Of a stretch of 64,000 nucleotides of DNA, positions 43,809-52,357 are shown in pieces; the first letter of the stretch is position 1, and every line of letters starts with the position of its first letter. The notes beneath the pieces were generated by a model. It was not told the DNA's origin, ran no database searches, and saw only the letters and a program-made list of their open reading frames with translations. A program made the translations under genes and the position numbers. This DNA is from Caballeronia sp. SBC1 (GTDB lineage Bacteria; Pseudomonadota; Gammaproteobacteria; Burkholderiales; Burkholderiaceae), in contig NZ_CP049157.1 in NCBI RefSeq assembly GCF_011493005.1, positions 1,426,001 to 1,490,000 on the forward strand. Direction: 5' to 3'.

Positions 43809-45908
43809 TCACAGGTCCAGTACGACGGACGAGTCATCGCCCGAACCCATCCTTGCGGGTATTGCGCTGCATATCAGCGCGTGTCCCGCCGGGATCTCTC
43901 CCTCGCATGGCACGGGATATGTCACCTCCCCCGACACCACGCGCGTGGCGCACGTGCCACACACTCCGGACCGGCAATTCGACGCAACCGACACCCCGTT
44001 CGCCTCTGCAAAATCCAGCAGACTTCCGTCTTCGGGTGACCACTGCCCGTCGCGATGCGTACGCATGAAGACTACCTTCGATGACCGCTCGGGGTCACGA
44101 GGCACAACCGGTTTCGCTACAGTCAGTGCCGGCGTAGCGCTTCCCGTTCGGTTGACACTTGCTGGTCCGAACGCTTCAAAACGAATCCGGTCGTCGGCAA
44201 TGTTGAGCGAACGCAAGCCGCTGTACATGTCCTGCATGAACGCGCCGGGGCCGCAGAGGTAAAAATCGTAATCGCCAAACGGCAACACGCTCTTGAGATA
44301 CGCAATATCAACCCGTCCGGCGGATGACTTCGTTCCATGAACGCCATCAGCCTGGCTGTCTCGCAGATACACAGAGAGATGCGAATACGCTTGCTCAGCG
44401 GCCTTGAGTTCGTCAGCGAACGGGTGTTCTTCAGACCGGCGAGCACCGTGGATAAAATGAATCTGCTCGGGCTGCGCCCGCCCGCTCTTGTCGGCGAGCA
44501 AACTGTTCAGCATGGCGATCATCGGCGTAATGCCAATGCCGGCAGACAGCAAGACCACCGCGCGGTCACTCTTGCGGTCAAGTACGAAAGTGCCACCCGG
44601 CACTTTGGCCTCGATCTCCATTCCTGCCTTCACGTTCTCATGCAGCCACGTCGACGCCGCGCCCTCACGCTTCACCGTGATCCGATAAAGCGTGCCTCGG
44701 TGGGTATCGGAGAGAGTATAGGTTCTGATCAACGGTGCTGCGAGCCCAGGAACGTGCAACCGGATTGGCAGGAACTGGCCGGGTTCGTATGGCGCAAGCG
44801 TTGATCCATCGGCCGTTTGAAAATAAAACGACCGCACGCCGGGAGCCTCATCGCGAACGTTGAAGACCTTTAATTTGCGCCAGGCGTTCGCGGCGGTGGG
44901 CGTAACTTCCGGCTCTTTCCAGCTCCCGGTCTTCACAAGTTGCGGTGCGTATTGCACACCCGACCAGCGCATGGCCAACGCGCGTTGAGTACGACGCACC
45001 TCACGGACATGCCAGCGAATCAAGCGCTCGGCACCATCGAATGAATCGAGTTCTGGGCCTTCCCAAATGACCTCGGCATCCACGGCCAGATACAGCAGAT
45101 CGCCGCTGTCGAAGTCGATCACAAGCAACCCGGCGCGCGGATCGTGCATCAGGTTGCCGATGGTATTGAAGAACAGATTACCGCTGAAATCAGGCGTGGT
45201 CAGCGTATGGTCGCCGTCGATGCGAATAAAGCCCGGCTTGCCGCCGCGATGCGACACATCGGCACCACGTCCCATGCCTGCTTCGCTCGATGTGTTCGCG
45301 CTGGCGACGAAGAACGTATCCGCCTTAGCAAGCAGCTCTCGGTCAGCCTCGTTCAGATGATCTGAAACAAGCGGCGGCTCCGATGACATTTCTCCCGCAT
45401 CAAATTCAACAGGCGTACGGCTCTGGATGTACTTGGCGCAATTGCCGAAGCTCTGGCTTACCGCAATGGTGATGGCTTGATCGTCGATGGCGGTAATGAC
45501 ACCGTTCACACGATTGCGCCGGCGAGTAGCGGGCTGAATGCCGAGTCCGCCCATGACCGATCCGACCTGCCACGTACTCGCAAGCGGATCGCCTGCCAGA
45601 GTGCGCCCGGCTATCCGCAATGTGCGTTCATCCGGCGTCGAGATAAAACCCGGCGCGCCGACCCGCAGCGTGGCCCACGGCTGCCCCGTTCTATCGACTC
45701 CGCCGAGCACCATGAACGGCTGTTCCGCAAAGAACCGTCGATGTTGCTCAGGCATGTAGTCGCGAATTCCGCGACGCGCATCAACGTCCATCCGCTCGCG
45801 CACTCCTGCACGTTCCTGCGCGGCGAGTTCACCAGCATGAAAGGGCGATTCCACAGCACGCCAGCCCGAGGGCGGCGCGGCAACAGGAGCGGGTGCAAGA
45901 GCGGACAT
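43809..45908 (-). CDS. Fused PNPOx-like / ferredoxin reductase / 2Fe-2S oxidoreductase
   Basis: The 699-residue protein has three parts. Residues 45-330 are a pyridoxamine-phosphate-oxidase-like flavin fold (PFMVLGGVDRTGQPWATLRVG; FIRIDGDHTLTTPDFSGN). About 340-580 are a ferredoxin-reductase module with the flavin motif RTYTLSD, the NAD loop LLSAGIGITPMIAML and YLCGPGAFM. About 600-699 are a plant-type 2Fe-2S domain with NCRSGVCGTC and a later cysteine in LICSA. Electrons would flow from NAD(P)H through flavin to the cluster. It lies 42 bases behind the GST gene on the same strand. The substrate is unknown; detoxification or nitric oxide chemistry is possible. Confidence 0.9.
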   Translation of the reverse strand: MSALAPAPVAAPPSGWRAVESPFHAGELAAQERAGVRERMDVDARRGIRDYMPEQHRRFFAEQPFMVLGGVDRTGQPWATLRVGAPGFISTPDERTLRIAGRTLAGDPLASTWQVGSVMGGLGIQPATRRRNRVNGVITAIDDQAITIAVSQSFGNCAKYIQSRTPVEFDAGEMSSEPPLVSDHLNEADRELLAKADTFFVASANTSSEAGMGRGADVSHRGGKPGFIRIDGDHTLTTPDFSGNLFFNTIGNLMHDPRAGLLVIDFDSGDLLYLAVDAEVIWEGPELDSFDGAERLIRWHVREVRRTQRALAMRWSGVQYAPQLVKTGSWKEPEVTPTAANAWRKLKVFNVRDEAPGVRSFYFQTADGSTLAPYEPGQFLPIRLHVPGLAAPLIRTYTLSDTHRGTLYRITVKREGAASTWLHENVKAGMEIEAKVPGGTFVLDRKSDRAVVLLSAGIGITPMIAMLNSLLADKSGRAQPEQIHFIHGARRSEEHPFADELKAAEQAYSHLSVYLRDSQADGVHGTKSSAGRVDIAYLKSVLPFGDYDFYLCGPGAFMQDMYSGLRSLNIADDRIRFEAFGPASVNRTGSATPALTVAKPVVPRDPERSSKVVFMRTHRDGQWSPEDGSLLDFAEANGVSVASNCRSGVCGTCATRVVSGEVTYPVPCEGEIPAGHALICSAIPARMGSGDDSSVVLDL

Positions 45909-45950
45909 GATGGTCTCGGTATTGGAGAGACGTGTGTGCTGAATGAAGTG

Positions 45951-46601
45951 TTACGTGGTCTCGGCGAGCAAACCGGCCTTGGTCACGGGCATTGGCACGA
46001 AACGCGGGAGCGCCTCGACGCGCTTGATCCATGCGCGCAAATGCGGATACGGTTCGAGCGAGATGCCGCCTTCGGGCGCATGCGCAATGTACGAATAGGC
46101 GGCAATGTCCGCTATGGTCGGCGTTTGCCCAACCGCGAAAGGCTTGTCGCGAAACTCGGGATCGATAATCGCGAAGAGGTCTTCCGCCATCTTCTTGGCT
46201 GTCGCGTAGTCCTTCGGCGCGCCAAACACTGTGACCAGACGCGCGGCACAGGGGCCATACGCAATCTTTCCCGCTGCCAGCGACAACCAGCGTTGCACCG
46301 CCGCCGCGCCGACGGGATCTTCCGGCAGCCACGACGGGTCGCCGTATTTACGCGCGAGATAGACAAGGATCGCATTGGAATCGGTCACGACAATATCGCC
46401 GTCTTCGATCACCGGTACTTCGCCGAACGGATTGAGTGCCAGATGCGCGGGCTTGCGGTTATCGCCCGCTTTCATGTTGAGTTCGATCGTGGTGAAAGGC
46501 AAATCGAGCAGGGTCAGGAAAAGCTTCGCCCGATGCCCGTGTCCTGACAGCAGGGTGGTATGGAGGCGTATGGGTTGGAGTGGCTTGGCGCACGTGGTCA
46601 T
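45951..46601 (-). CDS. Glutathione S-transferase family protein
   Basis: ATG 46601 (MTTCAKPLQPIRLHTT) gives 216 residues, the normal length; upstream codons to 46892 would invade the LysR gene. The thioredoxin-like N-terminal domain shows LNPFGEVPVIEDGDIVVTDSNAILVYLARKYG (cis-Pro after VPV and the glutathione-binding DSNAI), and the helical C-terminal domain has TIADIAAYSYIAHAPEGG. It conjugates or reduces with glutathione in the cytosol; the substrate is unknown. It is divergent from a LysR regulator across 118 bases and in line with the flavin/2Fe-2S oxidoreductase, so these three likely form one regulated unit. Confidence 0.9.
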   Translation of the reverse strand: MTTCAKPLQPIRLHTTLLSGHGHRAKLFLTLLDLPFTTIELNMKAGDNRKPAHLALNPFGEVPVIEDGDIVVTDSNAILVYLARKYGDPSWLPEDPVGAAAVQRWLSLAAGKIAYGPCAARLVTVFGAPKDYATAKKMAEDLFAIIDPEFRDKPFAVGQTPTIADIAAYSYIAHAPEGGISLEPYPHLRAWIKRVEALPRFVPMPVTKAGLLAETT

Positions 46602-46692
46602 GATGGATACTCTGGAAAGGTTCGAACCGGTGTTTGGATATATCAAGCATAGAACGCCGCACCGCGCGTGAGAAGACGGATAATGGCGGTTA

Positions 46693-46718
46693 GACAATCC
46701 TCTTAAAGTGGACAATCC
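46693..46718. promoter_or_regulatory. Direct repeat GACAATCC before the LysR gene
   Basis: GACAATCC occurs at 46693-46700 and again at 46711-46718, 18 bases apart; the second copy ends one base before the chosen start codon. It may be an autoregulatory site or simply chance. Confidence 0.3.
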
Positions 46719-46719
46719 C

Positions 46720-47631
46720 ATGACTAGCCTGAGCGCTGTTAACCTTAACCGGCTAGTGGTTTTTGCGGCGGTAGTCGAGGCGGGTTCGCTGACGGCCGCC
46801 GCCGACCGTCTTGGGATCGCGAAGACCATGGTCAGCACGCACATGCAGCGTCTTGAGGCCGAGGTCGGGGCAACCCTGCTCATACGCACCACGCGCCGGG
46901 TCAGCGTGACGGAGGCGGGCAGGACGTTCTACGAAGCGAGCCGGCAGATCCTGAGCGCGACCGAAGAGGCAATTTTTGCATTGGCGCAGGAGTCGGGCAT
47001 GCTGCGAGGAACGCTGCGCGTTGCTACGCCCATCGACTATGGGGCGAGTGTGGTGGCGCCCATGCTCGTCACGTTGCAGCAACGTCATCCGGAACTCAAG
47101 ATTGAACTCGTGTCGGCTGATCGTCAGGTGGATCTGGTCGCGGAAGCGGTCGATGTCGCAATCCGGCTCGGGCGGCTGGCGGACTCGAGTCATCGCGCGG
47201 TGAAGATTGGCGGCTTCGTCAAATGGATCGTCGCGAGTCCCAGGTTTGTCGCGCGCTGGGGCAAGCCGACTACGCTTGAGGCGGTTGCGAAATTGCCGTT
47301 CGTCGGCATGTCCGCTTTACAGAAACCACTGGTTGCACCGCTTGAAAGCACGCGTGGCGGGAAGCGGACCGTGCGCTTTAGTTCGGGTTTCCTCGCTGAC
47401 ACGGCGCCTACTTGTCGCGCAGCAACATTGGCTGGCGGCGGCGTGGCCTACTTGACGAATTTCTCGATCGGGGAAGATGTTGCAGCGGGACGGCTAGTGC
47501 GCTTGCTGCCGGCGTGGTCATCGCCGCCCGCGGGCATTCACGCCATTTTCCCTTCGGCGCGTTATCCGGTGCCGAAGGTGCGTGTGTTTATCGATGCGCT
47601 GAAGGCTCATCTGGAAGCGAATGGCGCATAA
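46720..47631 (+). CDS. LysR family transcriptional regulator
   Basis: I use ATG 46720 (MTSLSAVNLNRLVVFAAVVEAGSL); a GTG lies four codons earlier. The 303-residue regulator has the N-terminal winged helix (LTAAADRLGIAKTMVSTHMQRLEAEVGATLLIRTTRRVSVTEAG) and a substrate-binding-like C-terminal domain (VAEAVDVAIRLGRLADSSHRAV). This subfamily (LysR with IRTTRR) usually controls a divergent neighbour, here the GST/oxidoreductase pair. It converges on the acyl-CoA-dehydrogenase-type gene with 34 bases between. Confidence 0.93.
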   Translation: MTSLSAVNLNRLVVFAAVVEAGSLTAAADRLGIAKTMVSTHMQRLEAEVGATLLIRTTRRVSVTEAGRTFYEASRQILSATEEAIFALAQESGMLRGTLRVATPIDYGASVVAPMLVTLQQRHPELKIELVSADRQVDLVAEAVDVAIRLGRLADSSHRAVKIGGFVKWIVASPRFVARWGKPTTLEAVAKLPFVGMSALQKPLVAPLESTRGGKRTVRFSSGFLADTAPTCRAATLAGGGVAYLTNFSIGEDVAAGRLVRLLPAWSSPPAGIHAIFPSARYPVPKVRVFIDALKAHLEANGA

Positions 47632-47665
47632 GCCGGCACGTGTCGTGCCGGTTGCGCTCACTCGA

Positions 47666-48901
47666 TTACACCGCTCCTGGTCCAGCGCCGATCTGCCAGA
47701 CATAGATGGGTTCTTTCTGGTTGATCGACCAGTCGCCAACCAGTTTGGCCTTGTACACAATCGGGTTATGCGACGAGACCGCGCGTGCATTGCGCCAATG
47801 GCGGTCAAGCGTCTTGCCGCCGCCAATAGCCGATGCACCCAGCGCGTCGAAAAGATGGGTCGAAGCGCGTAACGCAAGTTCCGTCGCCACGATCTGTCCT
47901 TTCGCTGACTCAATTTCGGCCTCGATATTGAAGCGTTTTTCGGCGTCGATGTCATTAGCGAAACGCGCTTCATACGCCCGCTGCGCCGGCTCCGTCGCGC
48001 GCAACGCGATCGCTTCCGCGGCATATGCCCAGGCCGCAATCTCTCCAACCACTTGCTGAATCTGAACGTCCTGGCTGACATGCGGCGCATTGCCATGGCT
48101 GTAGATGCGCTTGCGTGCACGCACTTCGGCTGCCGCGTCGAGTTCAGCCGCCCGGGCGATGCCGGCCAGCGTCGCCAGATGGAATAGTTGATAGAACGCG
48201 GTCTGATATTTAAAGCGCCGCGCGAAGTCGACGATATGACCTGGTTCGACCGCCGCGTCCTTGAACACTGTCGTGCCGCTACCTGTAGTGCGCTGACCGA
48301 AACCGTCCCAGTCGTCGCGTAACGTCACGCCGGGCTGCTTCGCGGCTACCGCGACAATCACGTCGCTGCCGTCTTCAGCGCGCTGAGCATAAACGTCGAT
48401 CCAGTCCGCGAAAATGCTGCCCGTGCTGTAGTACTTCTCGCCGTTCAAGACCCAGCGGTCACCTTGCTTCGCTACTTTGGTGATAACGCTGCCCAGCGCG
48501 ACGTTGCCAACTTCCGTCCACGCATTGCCGAACAGGTCACCGCGTACGAAGCGCGCGAACCACTCGTCCCGTTCCGCGCTGGCGGGGGCGTTGACTACGT
48601 CCTCTACAAAAGCGAAGTGGCCACGTAATGCCTGCGGGAGATTCGAATCCGCGGCACCGAGTTCGATCAGCAAGCGGAACGATTGCTTAATGGAAACGCC
48701 TGCACCGCCATGTGATACCGGAACGCGCAGTGCACCGAAGCCCGCTTGCTTGAGCTCCGTGATCTGATCGTAGGGCAAGGTCCTTCGCTGGTCGCGCTCG
48801 ACGGCCCCGGCGGCAATGCGTTCGAAGATGGGCCTGAAGCGGCTGGCGACACTTTCATAATCCGCTCCAACCGATAGCGCGACAGGCGGCTGTTGTGTCA
48901 T
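47666..48901 (-). CDS. Acyl-CoA-dehydrogenase-type flavin monooxygenase (SfnB/DszC-like)
   Basis: The 411-residue protein has the acyl-CoA dehydrogenase fold: ALRVPVSHGGAG, FGNAWTEVG, WVLNGEKYYSTGSIFADWIDVYA, RTTGSGTTVFKDAAV and a C-terminal helical bundle with the segment DRHWRNARAVSSHNPIVYKAKLVGDW. The DRHWRN motif and the missing catalytic Glu context mark the two-component monooxygenase subgroup (SfnB, DszC and relatives) that oxidises sulfur compounds with reduced flavin. It is divergent from sfnG across 352 bases, which supports a role in organosulfur use. A flavin reductase is not adjacent. Confidence 0.88.
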   Translation of the reverse strand: MTQQPPVALSVGADYESVASRFRPIFERIAAGAVERDQRRTLPYDQITELKQAGFGALRVPVSHGGAGVSIKQSFRLLIELGAADSNLPQALRGHFAFVEDVVNAPASAERDEWFARFVRGDLFGNAWTEVGNVALGSVITKVAKQGDRWVLNGEKYYSTGSIFADWIDVYAQRAEDGSDVIVAVAAKQPGVTLRDDWDGFGQRTTGSGTTVFKDAAVEPGHIVDFARRFKYQTAFYQLFHLATLAGIARAAELDAAAEVRARKRIYSHGNAPHVSQDVQIQQVVGEIAAWAYAAEAIALRATEPAQRAYEARFANDIDAEKRFNIEAEIESAKGQIVATELALRASTHLFDALGASAIGGGKTLDRHWRNARAVSSHNPIVYKAKLVGDWSINQKEPIYVWQIGAGPGAV

Positions 48902-49253
48902 GTCGAAAAATCCTTGGGTGTTTTAAATAGTGAGTCGAGCGCGGGCTAATGCGAGCGCGAAGGCTTTTCAATCTAGCCGATCAACTTCACTTGCGTTAGA
49001 TCGTTTTCCGCAATGTTTATCGGTCCAGTGCGCATGGCGGCCACCACCGAGCGGCATTGCACCGATATCGCTGTTGCTGCGTCGGGTTCCGTTGCTGGCG
49101 CTTATCTAAGCCGGTCGCCGCACATATGAATAGCTGAATAAATTGCTTGGATAGCGGCGGCCACCTGAAATAGATTCTGGAGCCGTGAATCGAAATCGCA
49201 AAAACGATGCAGAACGTCAGTGCATCGGAATGCTAATTAATCAGGAGATTGTC
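48902..49253. other. Divergent promoter region of the organosulfur genes
   Basis: The 352-base spacer separates the monooxygenase from sfnG. I find no clear sigma-54 element (TGGCAC-N5-TTGC) and no sharp sigma-70 pair. Bases 49165-49240, directly before the sfnG ribosome site, recur at 56887-56962 (62 of 76 bases identical by hand count, no gaps). Confidence 0.6.
49165..49240 (+). repeat. sfnG leader segment, original copy of a dispersed repeat
   Basis: These 76 bases match 56887-56962 without gaps, 62 identical by hand count. Similarity stops three bases before the AGGAG of sfnG. Here the segment forms the 5' leader of the sfnG operon. Confidence 0.8.
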
Positions 49254-50366
49254 ATGAGCGACAGGAACGACGAACCGCAGGATGCGCTGAAGTTTGCCTA
49301 CTGGGTCCCGAACGTCAGCGGCGGCTTGGTTGTAAGCACGATTGAGCAGCGCACCGACTGGAGCGTTGAATATAACCAGAAGCTTGCGCAGACCGCAGAG
49401 AAAGCAGGATTCGAATACGCGCTCAGTCAAATCCGCTTTACGGCCGGTTACGGCGCGGACAATCAACATGAGTCGGTGTCGTTCAGCCAGGCGTTGCTGC
49501 ACGCAACCACCAAGCTGAAAGTGCTCGCGGCGATCTTGCCGGGACCGTGGAGCCCCGCGGTTGTCGCCAAGCAGATAGCGACCATTGATCATATCTCCAA
49601 GGGGCGCATTGGTATCAACGTAGTAAGTGGCTGGTTCAAAGGCGAGTTCACGGCAATTGGCGAGCCGTGGCTCGAACATGACGAACGTTACCGCCGGTCC
49701 CATGAATTCATTGAAGCGCTCAAGGGCATCTGGACCCAGGACAACTTTACGTTCCGTGGCGATTTTTATCGATTCAATAACTACACGCTAAGCCCGAAGC
49801 CGATACAAAAGCCTCACCCGGAAATCTTCCAGGGCGGTAGCTCGCGTGCGGCACGCGACAATGCCGCGAGCGTTTCGGACTGGTACTTCACGAACGGCAA
49901 TACGCCCGCGAACCTCAAGCTGCAGATTGACGATATCCAGGCCAAGGCTGCCGTCAATAACCACAAGGTGCGCATTGGCGTGAATGCGTTTGTGATCGCG
50001 CGCGATACCGAGGAAGAAGCACAGGCTGTCCTCGCTGACATCATCAAGCATGCGCATGTGGAAGCGGTTCATGCTTTCGGTGATGCAGCGAAGCAGGCTG
50101 GCAGTGCATCGCCCGAAGGTGAGGGCAACTGGGCCAAATCGACGTTCGAAGACCTGGTGCAATACAACGACGGCTTCCGTACCAACCTGATCGGCACGCC
50201 GCGCCAGATTGCCGAGCGGATCGTGGAGCTTAAGTCGGTGGGCGTGGATCTGGTGCTGGCCGGATTCCTGCACTTTATTGAAGAGGTCGAGTATTTCGGC
50301 CAGCGTGTCTTGCCGCTCGTGCGCGAACTCGAAGAGGCCGCGCAACTTGAAGCAAAGGCTGCATGA
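49254..50366 (+). CDS. sfnG: Dimethylsulfone monooxygenase SfnG (FMNH2-dependent)
   Basis: ATG 49254 (MSDRNDEPQDALKFAYW) has an AGGAG site; the frame is open from 49185. The 370-residue luciferase-like enzyme carries FAYWVPNVSGGLVVSTIEQRTDWS, the SfnG hallmark, then KVLAAILPGPWSPAVVAKQIATIDHISKGRIGINVVSGW and EIFQGGSSRAARDNAA. SfnG uses reduced flavin and oxygen to split dimethylsulfone to methanesulfinate, part of sulfur scavenging when sulfate is scarce. It is first in an operon with a degenerate acyl-CoA-synthetase homologue and a LIV-type ABC transporter. The related SsuD is an alternative, but the N-terminal motif favours SfnG. Confidence 0.92.
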   Translation: MSDRNDEPQDALKFAYWVPNVSGGLVVSTIEQRTDWSVEYNQKLAQTAEKAGFEYALSQIRFTAGYGADNQHESVSFSQALLHATTKLKVLAAILPGPWSPAVVAKQIATIDHISKGRIGINVVSGWFKGEFTAIGEPWLEHDERYRRSHEFIEALKGIWTQDNFTFRGDFYRFNNYTLSPKPIQKPHPEIFQGGSSRAARDNAASVSDWYFTNGNTPANLKLQIDDIQAKAAVNNHKVRIGVNAFVIARDTEEEAQAVLADIIKHAHVEAVHAFGDAAKQAGSASPEGEGNWAKSTFEDLVQYNDGFRTNLIGTPRQIAERIVELKSVGVDLVLAGFLHFIEEVEYFGQRVLPLVRELEEAAQLEAKAA

Positions 50367-50367
50367 G

Positions 50368-51513
50368 ATGGTGACACCAAAGCCGGTGCTCCCTGACACT
50401 TTGCCCGCATGGCTTGCGGAGCAGGCGCGGCATCGCCCTCACGCGCCGGCGTTGAGGCATAAGCGGCTGGGCCAATGGGAACAGCTAAGCTGGCACGCAC
50501 TGGCCACGAAAGTGGAGGCGCTTGCTGCCGGGCTGGCGGCACATGATTTCGGTGTGGGCGATGCACTGCTGCTCGTCAGCCAGCCGCGCGAAGAGGCGCT
50601 GTTGTTGTCGCTCGCCGCGCAATGGCGGGGAGGGGTTGCGGTGCCGCTCGAGCCTTCCGTATCGGATCAAACGCTTGGCCGGATCGTGCGGCATCTGACG
50701 CCGCTTTTTACCTTCGCCGACGACGACCGGCAGATCGACCGCTTGCTGGCGTTGTCGCAGTGGGTGATAGATGCGAACCCGCGCGGCCTGCGGCCGCATC
50801 CGCATGCTGATGTTGTCGAGTACGCGGCATTGGCTTCGCCTTCGCCTTCGCCGGACAAGGGCGTCAAAGCCACGGCACGGCCAGACCATGATGCGTTTAT
50901 CTTCTATCGCGATGACGCCGGGCACGGCATTGAGGAGCAGCGCATCACTCATGCAACGCTGATTCGCGAGGCGCTGCTGGTTGCGGGGGAGGAACATCTG
51001 AAGCCGGCCGACGATGCGTTCGCCGCTCGCGCATTCGCGACAACGGCGCAGGCTCGTTATCTAGTTGCGCCTTGGCTTCTGACCGGCTTTCGCCTGAATT
51101 TTCCTGAATCGCTGGAGACTCGCGATAACGACCGGCGTGAACTCTCGCCCACCTTGGTTGCAGGAACGCGAGAGACCTATGGCCGCGTTGCGCGGCTCGT
51201 CGATACAAGACTGCCAGGCGCGAATTCTATTCGGCGCCGCTTGCTTGATCGCCTGAGCGACGAGCGTTCGTCAAGGTTGCTGCGTCTCGTCGCATGGTGG
51301 GGTGTCGCGCGGCCGTTGCGTGAGGTGATCGGCTTTAAGCGAACCCATGCCGCATTAATCGCCGGTGCAGGTCTGGATGACGACGCAGCGCGCCTGTTCA
51401 AAGCGTTGCGAATCGATGTCCGGATGTGGCCGGACGATGGTCAATGGCAGCGTTTGGCCGAGCGTGTTCCGTCCGCTCACGAAGCCGCCGATGTACATGG
51501 ACAACCTGCGTGA
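50368..51513 (+). CDS. Degenerate AMP-binding (acyl-CoA synthetase-like) protein
   Basis: The 381-residue product starts one base after the sfnG stop. Its sequence follows long-chain acyl-CoA synthetases up to the middle of the fold (TLPAWLAEQARHRPHAPALRHKRLGQWEQLSWHAL; PWLLTGFRLNFPESLETRDNDRRELSPTLVAGTRETYGRV; ARPLREVIGFKRTHAALIAGAGL). The phosphate loop YTSGTTGxPK is replaced by IFYRDDAGHGIEEQ, and the protein ends before the YGxTE motif and the whole C-terminal domain. It is probably not an active ligase. The frame is intact and ends inside the next start codon (TGATG), so it is still translated in the operon. AMP-binding genes often accompany LIV-type transporters of this kind. Confidence 0.8.
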   Translation: MVTPKPVLPDTLPAWLAEQARHRPHAPALRHKRLGQWEQLSWHALATKVEALAAGLAAHDFGVGDALLLVSQPREEALLLSLAAQWRGGVAVPLEPSVSDQTLGRIVRHLTPLFTFADDDRQIDRLLALSQWVIDANPRGLRPHPHADVVEYAALASPSPSPDKGVKATARPDHDAFIFYRDDAGHGIEEQRITHATLIREALLVAGEEHLKPADDAFAARAFATTAQARYLVAPWLLTGFRLNFPESLETRDNDRRELSPTLVAGTRETYGRVARLVDTRLPGANSIRRRLLDRLSDERSSRLLRLVAWWGVARPLREVIGFKRTHAALIAGAGLDDDAARLFKALRIDVRMWPDDGQWQRLAERVPSAHEAADVHGQPA

Positions 51514-52310
51514 TGTCTCAAACACAGCCCTTATCAATCGCCTCACCAGCGCTGCTTTCACTCGACCGGATTTCGTTATCGTTTGGCGGTGTCAAGGCTA
51601 TCACCGACATCAGCTTCGACGTCCACCCGGGCGAGATATGCGCATTGATCGGCCCCAACGGCGCAGGCAAGAGTTCGTTGCTCAACGTGATCAACGGCGT
51701 CTACCGGCCGCAACAGGGCACCGTACGTTTCGATGGCGCGGAGAGCCGCCGCATGAGTCCGCATGACGCGGCGCATCGTGGCGTTGCACGCACGTTTCAA
51801 AACATCGCGTTGTTCCGGCGCATGAGCGTGCTCGACAACGTATTGACGGGACGCAACCTGCATCGCCGCAGTACATGGATCGAGCAAACCTTTCGAGTCG
51901 GCCGTGCCCAACGCGACGAAGCAAGACAACGTCGCTACGCCGAGGTCGTGATCGAAGCGCTGGACTTGCAACGCGTGCGTCATAGCGTTGTAGGCACGCT
52001 GTCGTATGGCGTTCAGAAGCGCGTGGAACTGGCGCGCGCGTTGGCGGCCGAGCCACGTTTGCTCTTACTCGATGAACCGATGGCCGGCATGAACGCCGAC
52101 GAGAAACGCGCGATGGCGAGTTTCATTGTCGATGCCAACGAGCAATTCGGTGTGACCGTCGTGCTGATCGAGCATGACATAGGCGTGGTGATGGATCTCT
52201 CCGATCACATTGTCGTGCTCGACTACGGCAAGAAGATTGCTGACGGCATTCCCGCCGAAGTGCGTGTCGATCCGGCCGTGCTGGCGGCTTATCTTGGCAC
52301 GCGTCACTGA
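51513..52310 (+). CDS. LIV-type ABC transporter ATP-binding protein (LivG-like)
   Basis: The ATG overlaps the previous stop. The 265-residue ATPase has Walker A GPNGAGKSS, Q-loop ARTFQNIALFRRMSVLDNVLTG, signature LSYGVQKRVELARAL (the LSYGxQ variant typical of LivG), Walker B LLLLDEPMAGMN and the switch His in LIEHDIGVVMDLSD. It powers a branched-chain-amino-acid-type (HAAT) importer with the four following genes. Given sfnG in front, the cargo is more likely an organosulfur compound than leucine, but that is inference. Confidence 0.92.
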   Translation: MSQTQPLSIASPALLSLDRISLSFGGVKAITDISFDVHPGEICALIGPNGAGKSSLLNVINGVYRPQQGTVRFDGAESRRMSPHDAAHRGVARTFQNIALFRRMSVLDNVLTGRNLHRRSTWIEQTFRVGRAQRDEARQRRYAEVVIEALDLQRVRHSVVGTLSYGVQKRVELARALAAEPRLLLLDEPMAGMNADEKRAMASFIVDANEQFGVTVVLIEHDIGVVMDLSDHIVVLDYGKKIADGIPAEVRVDPAVLAAYLGTRH

Positions 52311-52357
52311 CCTTGGCGCTATCGCTTATCTCACCGGTTCACTCAAAGGCTGCATCC

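Noticed and set aside
48902..49253. Possible sigma-54 promoter of sfnG
   Set aside because: Because sfnG is sigma-54-dependent in Pseudomonas I looked for TGGCAC-N5-TTGC; no acceptable match was found by eye.
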